From Halocynthiibacter namhaensis (lineage in GTDB: Bacteria > Pseudomonadota > Alphaproteobacteria > Rhodobacterales > Rhodobacteraceae): 64,000 nucleotides of DNA. Below the pieces are notes generated by a model, which saw nothing but the letters and a program-made list of their open reading frames with translations, was not told the origin of the DNA and did not search any database. Positions 8,088 through 17,541 of the stretch are shown here, in pieces; position 1 is the first letter of the stretch; every line of letters begins with the position of its first letter. The stretch lies in NCBI RefSeq assembly GCF_000812685.1, contig NZ_JWIF01000072.1:37587-101586 (forward strand). Reading direction: 5' to 3'. Made by a program: the position numbers and the translations under genes.

Positions 8088-8866
8088 ATGCCGCTGAACT
8101 TATCGTTGAAGACATCAGTTGGCGGCCAGCAAAACGCCAACCCTATCTGCTTCATCCAACCAGTTTCGCACTGCCTGCGGGTCACGTTTTGGGGATTGTG
8201 GGGCCAAATGGGGCTGGCAAGTCGACGCTTTTGCGCATGATTTACCGCTATCACACCCCGTCAACTGGCAAAATCCTAGTAGACGGCATGGATCTTTGGG
8301 CCCTGACCCCACGCGCCGCCGCACGCAAAGTGGCCGCCGTTTTGCAAGAACAGCCAAGCTCCTTTGGGCTGACTGTCCGGGAAGTCGTGACATTGGGTCG
8401 GACACCACATCGCATTGGCTATGCCACACCGGGCACCCGAGACAATGACATCGTCGACGCCTCCTTGGCACGTTTAAACCTCGAAAGCCTCGCAGATCGT
8501 GACCTTTCCACCCTCTCTGGTGGGGAACGCCAGCGGGCCATGGTTGCACGCGCCCTGGCCCAAGAACCCCAGGTTCTTGTGCTGGATGAACCCACAAACC
8601 ACTTGGACATTCGCCATCAACTGCAGATCCTTAGCCTGATCCGCGACCTTGACCTGACCATCGTGGTGTCCCTGCATGACCTGAACATGGCGGCTGAGGT
8701 TTGCGACCAAATTTTACTGCTTGAACATGGCCACACAAAAGGTTTCGGCGCACCCAATGAGGTGTTGACCGAAACCCTCGTCTCCGAGGCATTCCGCGTT
8801 AATGCCCAACTCGAACGATTGCAGCCAAGCAACAAGCCACATCTCACATTCCACTTATCTGACTAA
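8084..8866 (+). CDS. ABC transporter ATPase, FecE/BtuD type
   Basis: 260 residues; the start MNAAELIVEDI overlaps the previous stop, while the longer open frame upstream is a shadow of the DUF1636 gene. Walker A GPNGAGKST, Q-loop LQEQ, signature LSGGERQ, Walker B VLVLDEPTNHLD and the switch His in SLHDLNMA are all present. This is the nucleotide-binding subunit of importers for iron-siderophores or cobalamin. Together with the binding protein and permease downstream, and under a B12 riboswitch, it most likely energises uptake of a corrinoid across the inner membrane. Confidence 0.93.
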   Translation: MNAAELIVEDISWRPAKRQPYLLHPTSFALPAGHVLGIVGPNGAGKSTLLRMIYRYHTPSTGKILVDGMDLWALTPRAAARKVAAVLQEQPSSFGLTVREVVTLGRTPHRIGYATPGTRDNDIVDASLARLNLESLADRDLSTLSGGERQRAMVARALAQEPQVLVLDEPTNHLDIRHQLQILSLIRDLDLTIVVSLHDLNMAAEVCDQILLLEHGHTKGFGAPNEVLTETLVSEAFRVNAQLERLQPSNKPHLTFHLSD

Positions 8867-8877
8867 AGGAACTTCCC

Positions 8878-9825
8878 ATGAAACTTCGCAACACAACGCT
8901 TGCCGCCGCTTTGATGACCACAGCATTTGCCTCAGCGTCTTTCGCAGAAGTCACGGTACAAAGCTGCGATCGCAGCGTGACATTTGACACCCCGCCCCAA
9001 GCGGCGATCTCAAATGATGTGAACCTGACCGAAATGATGCTGGTGCTTGGCCTTGCGGACCGCATGGTGGGTTACACTGGTATTTCTGGCTGGAAGACTT
9101 TGGATGAAAACATGACGGCTGGCGTGGAAGAATTGCCCGAACTGTCTTCCAAATACCCAAGCAAAGAAGTCCTGATCGGTGCTGACGCGGATTTCTTCTT
9201 CGCGGGTTGGAACTATGGCATGAAAGTGGGCGGCGAAGTCACGCCAGACACGCTCGCGCCGTTTGGCATCAATGTTTATGAGTTGACCGAAAGCTGCATT
9301 CACATTGGCGAAAAAAGCGCCGCTAGCATGGATGACATGTATAACGACATCCTGAACCTTGGCACGATTTTCGATGTGACCGAAAAAGCCGAAGCCCTCG
9401 TGGCTGGTTACCGCACGGATCTTGCAGAATTCACAGCAACCCTGTCCCCTTTGGAACAAGCCCCACGCGTGTTCGTTTATGACAGCGGTGAAGACACAGC
9501 TTTCACAGCCGGTCGTTACGCCATGCCAAACGCTTTGATCGAAGCCGCAGGCGGCGTCAGCGTCACCAATGATCTGGAAAAAAGCTGGTCCACAATCGGT
9601 TGGGAAGCCGTGGTTGAACGCAACCCAGAAATCATCGTGATTGTGAACTATGGCGATGTGACCGCGGAAGAGAAACGCGCATTCATGATGTCAAACCCGG
9701 CCTTCGCAGAGATGGATGCCGTGAAGAACGACCGTTTCGTCACGCTGGAATATGTCGAGGCAACCCCAGGACCACGTAACATCCAAGCGGTGAAAACCCT
9801 CGCTGCTGCATTCCGCACTGAATAA
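8878..9825 (+). CDS. Periplasmic substrate-binding protein, BtuF/FecB type
   Basis: 315 residues with a clear signal peptide (MKLRNTTLAAALMTTAFASASFA, cut after AFASASFA). The body is a class III periplasmic binding protein: an N-terminal lobe with LTEMMLVLGLADRMVGYTG, a long linking helix (about residues 150-180), and a C-terminal lobe ending TPGPRNIQAVKTLAAAF. It should capture the ligand and deliver it to the FecCD-type permease encoded 1 bp downstream (TAATG overlap). The B12 riboswitch points to cobalamin or a related corrinoid. A siderophore remains possible because the two ligand classes share this fold. Confidence 0.9.
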   Translation: MKLRNTTLAAALMTTAFASASFAEVTVQSCDRSVTFDTPPQAAISNDVNLTEMMLVLGLADRMVGYTGISGWKTLDENMTAGVEELPELSSKYPSKEVLIGADADFFFAGWNYGMKVGGEVTPDTLAPFGINVYELTESCIHIGEKSAASMDDMYNDILNLGTIFDVTEKAEALVAGYRTDLAEFTATLSPLEQAPRVFVYDSGEDTAFTAGRYAMPNALIEAAGGVSVTNDLEKSWSTIGWEAVVERNPEIIVIVNYGDVTAEEKRAFMMSNPAFAEMDAVKNDRFVTLEYVEATPGPRNIQAVKTLAAAFRTE

Positions 9826-10877
9826 TGACAATGGAGAGAGCAAAACACCCAGGATTGACCCGCAACTTTGGCTTCCGTTTCACCATGTGTGCCGGGTTCA
9901 TTCTGCTTGCTCTCTCGATTTGCGTCGCCGTCAGCGTCGGCGCGATCTCCATTCCAATGTCCACGGTTTGGGGCATTCTTGTAAACAAAGTTAACCCCGG
10001 TCTGGTACCACAGGATTGGTCCGCTGGCCGCGAAGCCATCGTCTGGGACATTCGCTTTCCCCGCGCACTTTTGGCCGGTCTCGTTGGGGCAGGCCTTGCG
10101 ATGGTCGGTGCCAGTTTACAAGCCGTCACTCGCAACCCTTTGGCGGATCCTCACCTGCTTGGCATTTCAGCTGGCGGCGCGTTTGGCGCGATCCTGGCCC
10201 TTTTACACACAGGCATGTTTTTGGGCGTTCTCACCGTCCCCTTGCTTGCATTCTTGGGCGCTGTCGCCTCAACCATTCTGGTTCTCATGGTGTCCCAATT
10301 CGCCTCAGCCACCAGCGCCGACAGATTGATCTTGGCCGGTGTGGCTGTGTCCTTTATCGTCATGTCCCTGGCCAATGTCTTGATTTTTCTAGGCGATCCG
10401 CGCGCCACACATACCGTTGTGTTCTGGATGCTCGGCGGTCTTGGCCTCGCACAGTGGAGTCAATTGATCTACCCCTTCACAGTTCTATGCTTTTGCGGGG
10501 CTTATCTTTGGATCAACGCCCCCAACCTAAATGCCATGACCATCGGTGATGAAACTGCATCCACCCTTGGCATTCCCGTCGCGCGGTTTCGCCTGATTGT
10601 CTTCATGGTCGGCGCATTGATCACCGGCGTCATGGTCGCATTTTCTGGCATTATCGGTTTTGTCGGTTTGATGGTCCCACATATTGTTCGCCTGATCGTA
10701 GGCGGCGATTACAGACGCGTTTTACCCGCCTCGGGCCTGTTTGGTGCGATCTATTTGCTGTGGTCAGATATCATCGCCCGTACCATCATGGCCCCCGACG
10801 ATCTTCCAATTGGCATTGTCACAGGCCTTATTGGCGGCGTATTTTTTGTCTGGCTTCTGCGCAGTCGCACAAATTAA
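9825..10877 (+). CDS. ABC transporter permease, FecCD/BtuC family
   Basis: 350 residues with about ten hydrophobic segments. Family hallmarks: IRFPRALLAGLVGAGLAMVG, NPLADPHLLGISAGGAFGA, the coupling-helix region STLGIPVARFRL, and GIIGFVGLMVPHIVRLIVGG near the C-terminus. It is the inner-membrane channel of the cobalamin-type importer. The ATG shares one base with the stop of the binding protein gene. It closes the riboswitch-controlled operon of DUF1636, ATPase, binding protein and permease. No TonB-dependent outer-membrane receptor accompanies them in this window. Confidence 0.93.
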   Translation: MTMERAKHPGLTRNFGFRFTMCAGFILLALSICVAVSVGAISIPMSTVWGILVNKVNPGLVPQDWSAGREAIVWDIRFPRALLAGLVGAGLAMVGASLQAVTRNPLADPHLLGISAGGAFGAILALLHTGMFLGVLTVPLLAFLGAVASTILVLMVSQFASATSADRLILAGVAVSFIVMSLANVLIFLGDPRATHTVVFWMLGGLGLAQWSQLIYPFTVLCFCGAYLWINAPNLNAMTIGDETASTLGIPVARFRLIVFMVGALITGVMVAFSGIIGFVGLMVPHIVRLIVGGDYRRVLPASGLFGAIYLLWSDIIARTIMAPDDLPIGIVTGLIGGVFFVWLLRSRTN

Positions 10878-10917
10878 CACACCCAAGCGCTTTAAGTCGC
10901 AGCACTTGGATGTGTTT
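10876..10917. terminator. Bidirectional hairpin between convergent genes
   Basis: AACACACCCAAGCGCT (10876-10891) and AGCACTTGGATGTGTT (10901-10916) form a 16-bp imperfect stem with two mismatches. On the minus strand those two positions become G-U pairs. It lies between the permease stop (plus) and the lipase stop (minus, 10937). No strong U-tract follows on either side. Confidence 0.5.
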
Positions 10918-10936
10918 AGATTTCATTCAGATGAGA

Positions 10937-12657
10937 TCAAAAGATGAAATCTGCGCTGTCGATGTCAACCGCATCAATATTTTTGAGGAAGACAGAGCCC
11001 CCGTCATAACGGACCACTGTACCATCAACACCAGAAACGGTTTTATCAAAGATTTTGAGATCACTGAACGTCAGGGCAACGCCATTTGACATCATGTCGA
11101 CCTTCAACATGTCAACGCCGTCTTCAAAATCCAGAACTTCTTCGTTCCAATTGCCGGTTTCCGTGAACACAAAAGTGTCCGCACCCGAACCGCCGTGATA
11201 GCGATCCCAGCCTGCGCCGCCGTCTAGAATGTCATTGCCCGCGCCACCCTTCAGCAGATCATTCTGGTCGCCACCAAACAGGATATCAGCACCCGCATCA
11301 CCATATAGTTTGTCGTTGCCGCTGCCGCCATGCAATGTGTCTTTGCCATTCCCGCCCCGCAAACGGTCATTGCCAGCATCACCGAACAGCGCGTCATGGC
11401 CGCCACCACCGGCCAGATAGTCATCGCCCGTACCGCCAAATAGGATATCATCATTTTGCTGGCCAAACAGGCGATCCGCGCCCTCGCCGCCTCTGAGGGT
11501 ATCGTCACCGCGACCACCAAGCAGTTTGTCATTGCCCGCGAAGCCTTCAAGCCCATCATCGCCAATGTTTCCGACGATCTTATCGCCAAAATCAGTGCCC
11601 AATAGGAACGTATCGGAACGGACATCAGAGCTGAATGTCGCCTTCGTATCTACGGCTTTAAACTTGGTGTTCGCCGCAGCCGCAGCCGTGCTGATCTCGG
11701 ACACGATGACCCGCGAAGACTGCGTCATTTCGCTATAGAATTCAGACATATACACGCGCTCAAGTGCATTTTGCAGTGAATCAACATCATGCCCCAAAGC
11801 AGACAGAATCGATGCAGGTGGCGTCGTGTTCAGCACAGTCGCGTAGAACAAAGCCGTGTTCAACTGATTGCGATATAGCGCTTGGGTGGCGGTTTCCTCA
11901 TTGAACAACACCAAGTTCGCAACCTGGAAAGATCCCGTTCCATTGCCATCGGTGCCATAGTTCGGGTAAGGCGCATTCCCATTGGGAAAGCTTTGCCCAA
12001 ACCCGCCATAAATCCTGTTGTTCGTGACGTCATGTTCAATTGCGATATCAATCACTTGCGCACCGTTGCCCAGGGTGGATGATCCGTCCCCCGGCACATA
12101 TGTGCTGGCAAGCGTCACAAAATTGGCATCCACAAAGGCATTGCCCATCGCCGTGTCAGCACCTGTGCCAAGTTCATTGCCGCCGCGCCACCAAGGGAAA
12201 ATCCTGTCACCAATAGATCGGATGCCGCGAGACCTTCAAGGCTCATAAAATCTGCCAATGTGGTCAGTAGATTTGAATAGGCGTTCGTAACATATGTTGG
12301 CTCAAACGTCGGATCAGGCGTCAGCAATGTATCCGCGATAAAGTTGTTTTCAATGTCATAACGATCTTGCGGGCTGTTGCCCTCGTCAAACACCAAAGCG
12401 ATGTCTACGATTGCGCCACTTGCATCGCGCTTCACAAGAACATGCGCCCCGGAATCAGCGACCGTAGACGTATCTTCGCTTAGAAATGTTGTATCCGTGC
12501 CAGAAGCTGACAGCCCGTAACCAAGTTGACTCGCGGTCAGTTCAGTCCATCCAGAACCCGCAGTTCCATTTTTCGTTGCCTGAATGGCAGAGATCGCATT
12601 CAAGGTCAGTTGTTGGCTCTCGGTGGCGCTTAAGTTCTTATAGTCGGTCAAGCCCAT
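10937..12657 (-). pseudogene. RTX-repeat lipase/esterase, frameshifted
   Basis: Two overlapping minus-strand frames make one protein. 12657-12115 carries the N-terminal part with the nucleophile elbow GFSLGGAAAMN. 12148-10937 carries the rest (GTGADTAMGNAFVDANFVTL, then VIDIAIEHDV, as in RTX lipases) and about eight RTX nonapeptides such as GGRGDDTLRGG and GGSGNDKLYGD. Restoring one A on the minus strand at 12177-12178 joins them as GGAAANELGTGAD. The intact protein (about 570 residues) would be a calcium-binding lipase secreted by a type I system without a signal peptide. No ABC secretion genes are adjacent. The frameshift is a mutation or an assembly error. Confidence 0.8.
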
Positions 12658-12708
12658 AACGTTTCCTTTTCACATTTGGTATTGGTTGATTAAGTCAGCT
12701 CAGCAGGT

Positions 12709-13829
12709 CTACGCCCTGCATTTCACGTTGGTTGCCGCAGGGCATGCTGGCTGATTGTTTTTGATATGGCGTGCCACCAATTGTCGGGCACTTGATCCAT
12801 TGGGGATCATTCGGGCGGGTATTTCTGGCGGGACATCAACGGAAACAGCACGCATAACCATTTCCCCCTTCAGCACGCTTTCGGACAAGCAACCGTTCAC
12901 ATCGATCACGTGGTGTTCGTCCAACAAGATGTGAATATAGGTCACGCTCGTCTCGCTCGCAGCGATGTCAACGCCGTCCAGGGCCAGCATATCTTTCGCA
13001 CGAACGAACACCTGACGTTCGTCAAACATGCGTTCTGCGATAGGTGAATCAAACAGAAAGCAATGCTGCCGCGAGACAATCATATCCGCATATGGCGCGT
13101 TCATGCCAAGGGCATCTTTTGAAATCCGCACGGGCAAATCATTCCCCTCGGGCGCAATAACTTTCCGCCGTGTCATCGCCTTTACAGGCTTCAACCCGGC
13201 ATCCAGCGTCCAAACAAGATCGCCTTTGTTCAAATCCTCAACCGGGCGGTATCCTCCGGGGGTGTTAACCAAACAGCCCTGCGTATAGCACTTGATGAAC
13301 TCAGGCACGAAAGAGAACGTGTCATCCGTCGTATAGACCTGTCCATCCGTCGGGGGGAAAGCCGGTCAATCATCACCCGCGTCGCGAATGCACCATTCCC
13401 CTGGTCCAGCAGGGTGATATGGTTGTCTTCATCCAGAAAGACGCGAAAGGGCAATCCACCCAAAGGCGGCGGATATGTCAGCTTATCGAGGTCAATTTCA
13501 TCCTCAAGCTTGTGCCATTGCCCATCGGCAGTTTGGAAATCAAAGGTCGAAATCTCATGGCCCAAGCCAGTGGAAAAGTCGCGCACCAACACGCCATTTT
13601 CGGTCGGAAAACCAATTCGCCAATTGACCACATCTGACGGTTGCCAATTCGAATTCAATAATGTTTCCGGGCCGGACGATGTGTCAGCAACCCAGCTGCC
13701 ACCCGTGGACGAAATGCTTTCGACCCCTGCCACGCCGACAACATGCGCCGCAGCAAATACTTCAATATGTTCAACAATCATAACAGCCTCAAACCGAGGG
13801 AACTCACTAATAAGAAACGAGAATCTCAT
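12709..13829 (-). pseudogene. Hint-domain protein, frameshifted
   Basis: Frame one (13829-13230) has a beta-rich N-terminus typical of roseobacter Hint proteins (GGSWVADTSSGPETLLNSNW, RDFSTGLGHEISTFDF). The better start is probably the internal MIVEHIEVFAAAHVVG. Frame two (from 13308 to 12709) carries the Hint (hedgehog/intein-like) domain: CYTQGCLVNTPGGYRPVEDL, GDLVWTLDAG, and SRQHCFLF with the conserved His. The break is at a run of six G (plus strand 13352-13357), where seven would restore SPPTDGQVYTTDDTFSFVPEF. Such domains self-process at Cys or Thr. It lies 51 bp upstream of the RTX lipase, so the two may be co-transcribed. Confidence 0.78.
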
Positions 13830-13949
13830 GGGCCACAGGGCAAGTCAAGTTGCATGAATATGACAGTGAACACTATAATTGCAGTCGCACTTCTGCAATC
13901 AACTTATAGGATATGCGCGGTGACATTTTGACGTGCCAACAGAACATTC

Positions 13950-13984
13950 CTCATTTGCCTTACACATACCGCAAGGCAAATGAG
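13950..13984. terminator. Intergenic hairpin downstream of the Ldh-like gene
   Basis: Perfect 12-bp inverted repeat CTCATTTGCCTT / AAGGCAAATGAG with an 11-nt loop. It lies 40 bp past the minus-strand stop at 14024 and 120 bp upstream of the Hint gene start. There is no U-tract on the minus strand. It probably marks the end of the operon at 14024-19964. The rest of 13830-14023 shows nothing else clear. Confidence 0.5.
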
Positions 13985-14023
13985 ATCATTAAACGCCGAC
14001 TTGATGTCAACGCCGGTCAGGCA

Positions 14024-15040
14024 TCATGCAGACGGCAGCAACGCACGGATCTTGGCAAGCGTCGCACTGTTAACATCCACGCCATTTTGCGCCGCAGCAA
14101 CACGTTTGCCACCACGTCCATCACCTGGCACCCGCACACCATCTTGGCCGCGCACCGCATCCGTCAACGCGGCCAACTGGGTTGCAAATGCCCCGCCAGA
14201 TGTCGCCGTTGGGTCGATCGCAATGAAGAACTGGCCAGTCTTAGGCGGGCCGCCTTTGGTGCCGGAAAATGGGCTTGCGTCTTTGCCCAAAGTTGCGCCC
14301 GACATGGCCGCAGCCATCATTTCAACCATCAATGCAACGCCCAAGCCCTTGTATCCACCCGATGGCACCATCGACCCTTTTAGGCCTTCATCAGGGTCTG
14401 TTGTTGGGTTTCCGTTTACGTCCAAAACCCAACCTTCCGGCACGGGTTTGCCTTCACGGGAATGTTTCATGACTTCACTTTTGGCAATGGTCGACGCGGA
14501 TTGGTCGATCAGAACTTCGGCTTGGCCATTGGCACCCGGGGCCGCGATGGAAAACGGATTGGTTCCGACAACGGGCTTTGCGCCGCCGGTTGGGGCAATA
14601 GAGGCCGGCGCATTGGTGAAACCAATACCCATCAAACCCGCCTGCGCCAGACGCTGGGTGTGCACGCCAAGCACGCCGCAATTATAGGAATTGTTGATCG
14701 CAAGAACTGCAACGCCCTGTTCTTTTGCAGCCGGGATCAGGGCTTCAAATCCCATATCAATCGCCGAATGGGCGAAACCGGTGCCCGCATCCACAGTCAC
14801 AACCGATGGTTTGGGCTGGGACAAGACTGGCGTCGCAGTCCCATCAACCTTGCCGCATTGCACATGTTCCGCATAAATCGGGATGTAAGCCAACCCGTGG
14901 GACGCAACCCCATCCGCTTCCGTCATCGCGGTTGCTTTTGCCAGTGGCGTCGCATTTTCAGGGGACGTACCAGCAGCCACCAATGCGTCAAACGCAAGGG
15001 TTTCGATTTCGGAAAGGCTTAGGGTTTCGGTATCGGACAT
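14024..15040 (-). CDS. Ldh-family (malate/L-lactate dehydrogenase-like) NAD(P)H oxidoreductase
   Basis: 338 residues of the YlbC/DpkA fold, unrelated to classical lactate dehydrogenases. Markers: ADGVASHGLAYIPIY with the catalytic His, NNSYNCGVLGVHTQRLAQ, TNAPASIAPTGG, VVGTNPFSIAAPG, and GGYKGLGVALMVEMM. The family includes ureidoglycolate, sulfolactate and 2,3-diketogulonate reductases and the delta1-piperideine-2-carboxylate / delta1-pyrroline-2-carboxylate reductases. It is the last gene of the minus-strand operon that begins with an aldehyde dehydrogenase. A cyclic imino acid or 2-oxo acid step would fit, but this is inference. Confidence 0.88.
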   Translation of the reverse strand: MSDTETLSLSEIETLAFDALVAAGTSPENATPLAKATAMTEADGVASHGLAYIPIYAEHVQCGKVDGTATPVLSQPKPSVVTVDAGTGFAHSAIDMGFEALIPAAKEQGVAVLAINNSYNCGVLGVHTQRLAQAGLMGIGFTNAPASIAPTGGAKPVVGTNPFSIAAPGANGQAEVLIDQSASTIAKSEVMKHSREGKPVPEGWVLDVNGNPTTDPDEGLKGSMVPSGGYKGLGVALMVEMMAAAMSGATLGKDASPFSGTKGGPPKTGQFFIAIDPTATSGGAFATQLAALTDAVRGQDGVRVPGDGRGGKRVAAAQNGVDVNSATLAKIRALLPSA

Positions 15041-15057
15041 GTCATCAAATCTTTCTG

Positions 15058-15741
15058 TTAATCGTTGTCATTTAGGCCAGCACCCGCACCTAAAATGCGT
15101 GAGGCCTCTGTCGCGGGGGCATAGGTACGATGGGCAAAAGCACCCAAGCGTTCCCAACAGGTGTCATCCACATGCGCGCGCGTAATGGGCGTATTGGGTG
15201 ACGTCATTTGCGCGGGTGCTGAACACCGCACTTCGCGTGCATGTGCGGTCATAATTTCGTCGCGCGATCCCTGCACACACAGTTGTTTCCCGTCAGTTGT
15301 AAGGCGCACCCCGCCCCCGCTCTGTCCGGCCCCACTCTGTCCGACCCCGCCCCATTCAACCGCAACACCAACGCCAAGGCGCAGTGCCGCACCCGAGGCA
15401 AAAGGCACAATCAAAAGCGGGTGGGACACCTGTTCAATCGTAATCACCTGCCCGTCCAACATGCGCATCGCGCAATCAGACATAGCAGCACCTGAGATCA
15501 GCGGGCTCATACGACCAGCGGGTGCACGCCAAGTTCCGTTCAGACTTGAGGGAGAGAAATCAATCGCGGGCAAGCGGTCGTTTAATTCCAGCAGATCCGC
15601 CAACAGATCCGGGCCAGGGTACCCAAACCCCGCCAACCAACGGGTGCCTTTGGCCGCCTCTTCCGCCAAGCCCCAAGCAAGGCCCGCGCCGCGTGCGGCA
15701 CGTTTGCTCATCGCTTCGATTTCATTCAGGGAATGGCTCAT
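15058..15741 (-). CDS. Uncharacterised protein (DUF3726-like)
   Basis: 227 residues, no signal peptide or membrane segment. The N-terminus, NEIEAMSKRAARGAGLAWGLAEEA, is a distinctive motif that I associate from memory with DUF3726, a family of unknown function. The middle has a Gly/Ser-rich insert (GQSGAGQSGGG) made by a 15-bp tandem duplication at 15315-15344. The gene is tightly packed, 17 bp before the Ldh-like gene and 3 bp after the next upstream gene, so it belongs to the catabolic operon. A binding or accessory role for an operon enzyme is possible. No function can be assigned. Confidence 0.75.
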   Translation of the reverse strand: MSHSLNEIEAMSKRAARGAGLAWGLAEEAAKGTRWLAGFGYPGPDLLADLLELNDRLPAIDFSPSSLNGTWRAPAGRMSPLISGAAMSDCAMRMLDGQVITIEQVSHPLLIVPFASGAALRLGVGVAVEWGGVGQSGAGQSGGGVRLTTDGKQLCVQGSRDEIMTAHAREVRCSAPAQMTSPNTPITRAHVDDTCWERLGAFAHRTYAPATEASRILGAGAGLNDND

Positions 15742-15744
15742 GGA

Positions 15745-16266
15745 TTAACCCTCTTCCTTTGCGGGATAAACCCAGTCATCGGCGCTGCGGCTCTGCAATT
15801 CTTCCGGGTAAGGCGCATTGCCATACATGCAAATACGCACCCAGCGATCTGATCGCGGATCAAAATGAACCGCCCCAAAAAACGCCAGTTTACAGCGCAA
15901 CATGTCAATCGGGAGAACATCTTTTGAGATCGTATTGTCGCGAATTTCCGCATAGGGCGCGCGGCCCACAATCTGCGCCCGGCGCAAGATATGGCGGTGT
16001 TCAGGGTGACGCAGCAGGAATTCAGCAACAGGTGTGTCTGACGGCCAATGGTCCAAAGCTTGGTGCAAAACCGCCGCATCACGTCCAGGGGCCAGCGGCT
16101 GTTCGTAATCCGCAATCGGTTCTTCAAAACGCTCGCCCAAACGGGGTTCCAATTTTTCCTCAGACACATACCAAGCCCGCGCATTGCTTGCGGGAAGCTT
16201 CCAATCCGTCTTCAAGGCCCACCCATATGCGTCCTGCAAAATCTCACGCACCCGGCCCACAGTCAT
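15745..16266 (-). CDS. Uncharacterised protein (DUF6505-like)
   Basis: 173 residues, soluble, rich in Arg, Trp and Glu (DAYGWALKTDWKLPASNARAW; DMLRCKLAFFGAVHFDPRSD). No catalytic motif was recognised. I recall this type as DUF6505, usually beside DUF3726 and DUF6352 proteins, but that naming is from memory. Its start overlaps the preceding gene's stop by 4 bp (ATGA), and its stop is 3 bp from the next gene. Translation is therefore coupled and its product is probably needed in proportion to its neighbours. Confidence 0.75.
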   Translation of the reverse strand: MTVGRVREILQDAYGWALKTDWKLPASNARAWYVSEEKLEPRLGERFEEPIADYEQPLAPGRDAAVLHQALDHWPSDTPVAEFLLRHPEHRHILRRAQIVGRAPYAEIRDNTISKDVLPIDMLRCKLAFFGAVHFDPRSDRWVRICMYGNAPYPEELQSRSADDWVYPAKEEG

Positions 16267-17450
16267 TGCACCTGCAATGCGAAACGTCGGGTGTTATCTG
16301 CGGCCATATGGTCGGCCAGATCATCAACCAGCGCGCCATATGGTTCCAGAATAAGAGAGGCCAAACATTCCTGCGCATCCAACCCTAGATGGCTTTCAGC
16401 CCATATATAGAGTCTATTCCAAGGCTTATCTGACGCAAGATCAGCAGTTTCAATATGCGCAGATAGCTTATTCAAGTCGTCATGCAGGACGGACAGCTTT
16501 TCGATCTGAATCGGATGTTCCGAATGCCAGTTGGCTGCAGATAGAAGGCTGCGCGCAAACAGATCTTGGAACGTTGCAATCGCTTCGGGGCTGGCCGTTT
16601 CGACACTGCGCACCCGGGCAATCGCCGTTTCGCGGGCCGCGATCCAATTGTTAAACAGGACAGGATGGTTCAACAGAAAAGGCGCCATTCCCAGGCCTGT
16701 GGAATTTCCAATACCTAGGGATCGCGCGATCTCGGGATCAAGTGTCGCCGTGGTGGAGCCCGCAGCCAAAGCGCGTTCATTCGCCATATGTTGCACCAGA
16801 TCGCGGACAAAGGTGCGAGTCAGGAAGACAGACAGCATCTCGACCTGGAAAGGTGTTGCGAACTCGGGCCGATCCGCGATCATTTCGCGATCTGCCGCCC
16901 CAAGTTTGCCAGACCCATACACAGCCGTTGTGCGCATCAGGTAACCCACGGCATCAATGGTTTTTTGATCGGGTTGGGTGGCAGCGGCCAATGCCGAAAC
17001 CACATGTTCCCACAGGCGCACGGATCGATTGGCACGTGATACTGAGAGTTCCGAGCCGCTGACGCGGCCTGCTTCTTGCAGGGGAATGTTTTGTGACAGA
17101 CGGGTGATATCGGCATCGGTTGGCACGCCATCAAACAGGGTGAATGTGCAATCCCAAGCCTCAGCAATCACGCGATCAGACCGTTTCTCGGCAGGCAAAT
17201 CATGGGCGAATGCCACAAGCGAATAGCTGCGATCAGGACCATGGGCCGTATAGACCGCATGCCCCACGCCATTGGCGTCAATTTCAAAAGCGGGGCGGTC
17301 AAATGTCCAAGCTTCGCGGGACATCCGGCGCGTCAAAATGCGCATGAAAGACAAGCGGGATTGATGCAGTGATCCAAGGCGTGCAAGGCGCATGACCTTC
17401 GCGGGGTCGCGCAAAGGGATCGATGGGGTTTGCGTATCTGCGGCGTTCAT
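16263..17450 (-). CDS. Uncharacterised protein (DUF6352-like)
   Basis: 395 residues, mostly helical by composition, no signal peptide or transmembrane segment. Recognisable stretches: LGSLHQSRLSFMRILTRRMSR near the N-terminus, AWDCTFTLFDG in the middle, and RTTAVYGSGKLGAADREMIA followed by a region rich in hydrophobic and Arg residues. I recall similar proteins as DUF6352. No known enzyme motif was seen. It keeps company with DUF3726- and DUF6505-like proteins, an M19 dipeptidase homologue and two dehydrogenases. Together they look like one conserved but undescribed degradative pathway. Confidence 0.75.
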   Translation of the reverse strand: MNAADTQTPSIPLRDPAKVMRLARLGSLHQSRLSFMRILTRRMSREAWTFDRPAFEIDANGVGHAVYTAHGPDRSYSLVAFAHDLPAEKRSDRVIAEAWDCTFTLFDGVPTDADITRLSQNIPLQEAGRVSGSELSVSRANRSVRLWEHVVSALAAATQPDQKTIDAVGYLMRTTAVYGSGKLGAADREMIADRPEFATPFQVEMLSVFLTRTFVRDLVQHMANERALAAGSTTATLDPEIARSLGIGNSTGLGMAPFLLNHPVLFNNWIAARETAIARVRSVETASPEAIATFQDLFARSLLSAANWHSEHPIQIEKLSVLHDDLNKLSAHIETADLASDKPWNRLYIWAESHLGLDAQECLASLILEPYGALVDDLADHMAADNTRRFALQVQ

Positions 17451-17541
17451 CTTGCCCTCCTATGGGATGAGTGGCAGGGCGCAACTCCGCCCAACCATTG
17501 GTGTTTTGTGGCCACGTGGGCCGGAAACTTTGCCCGTCGAC

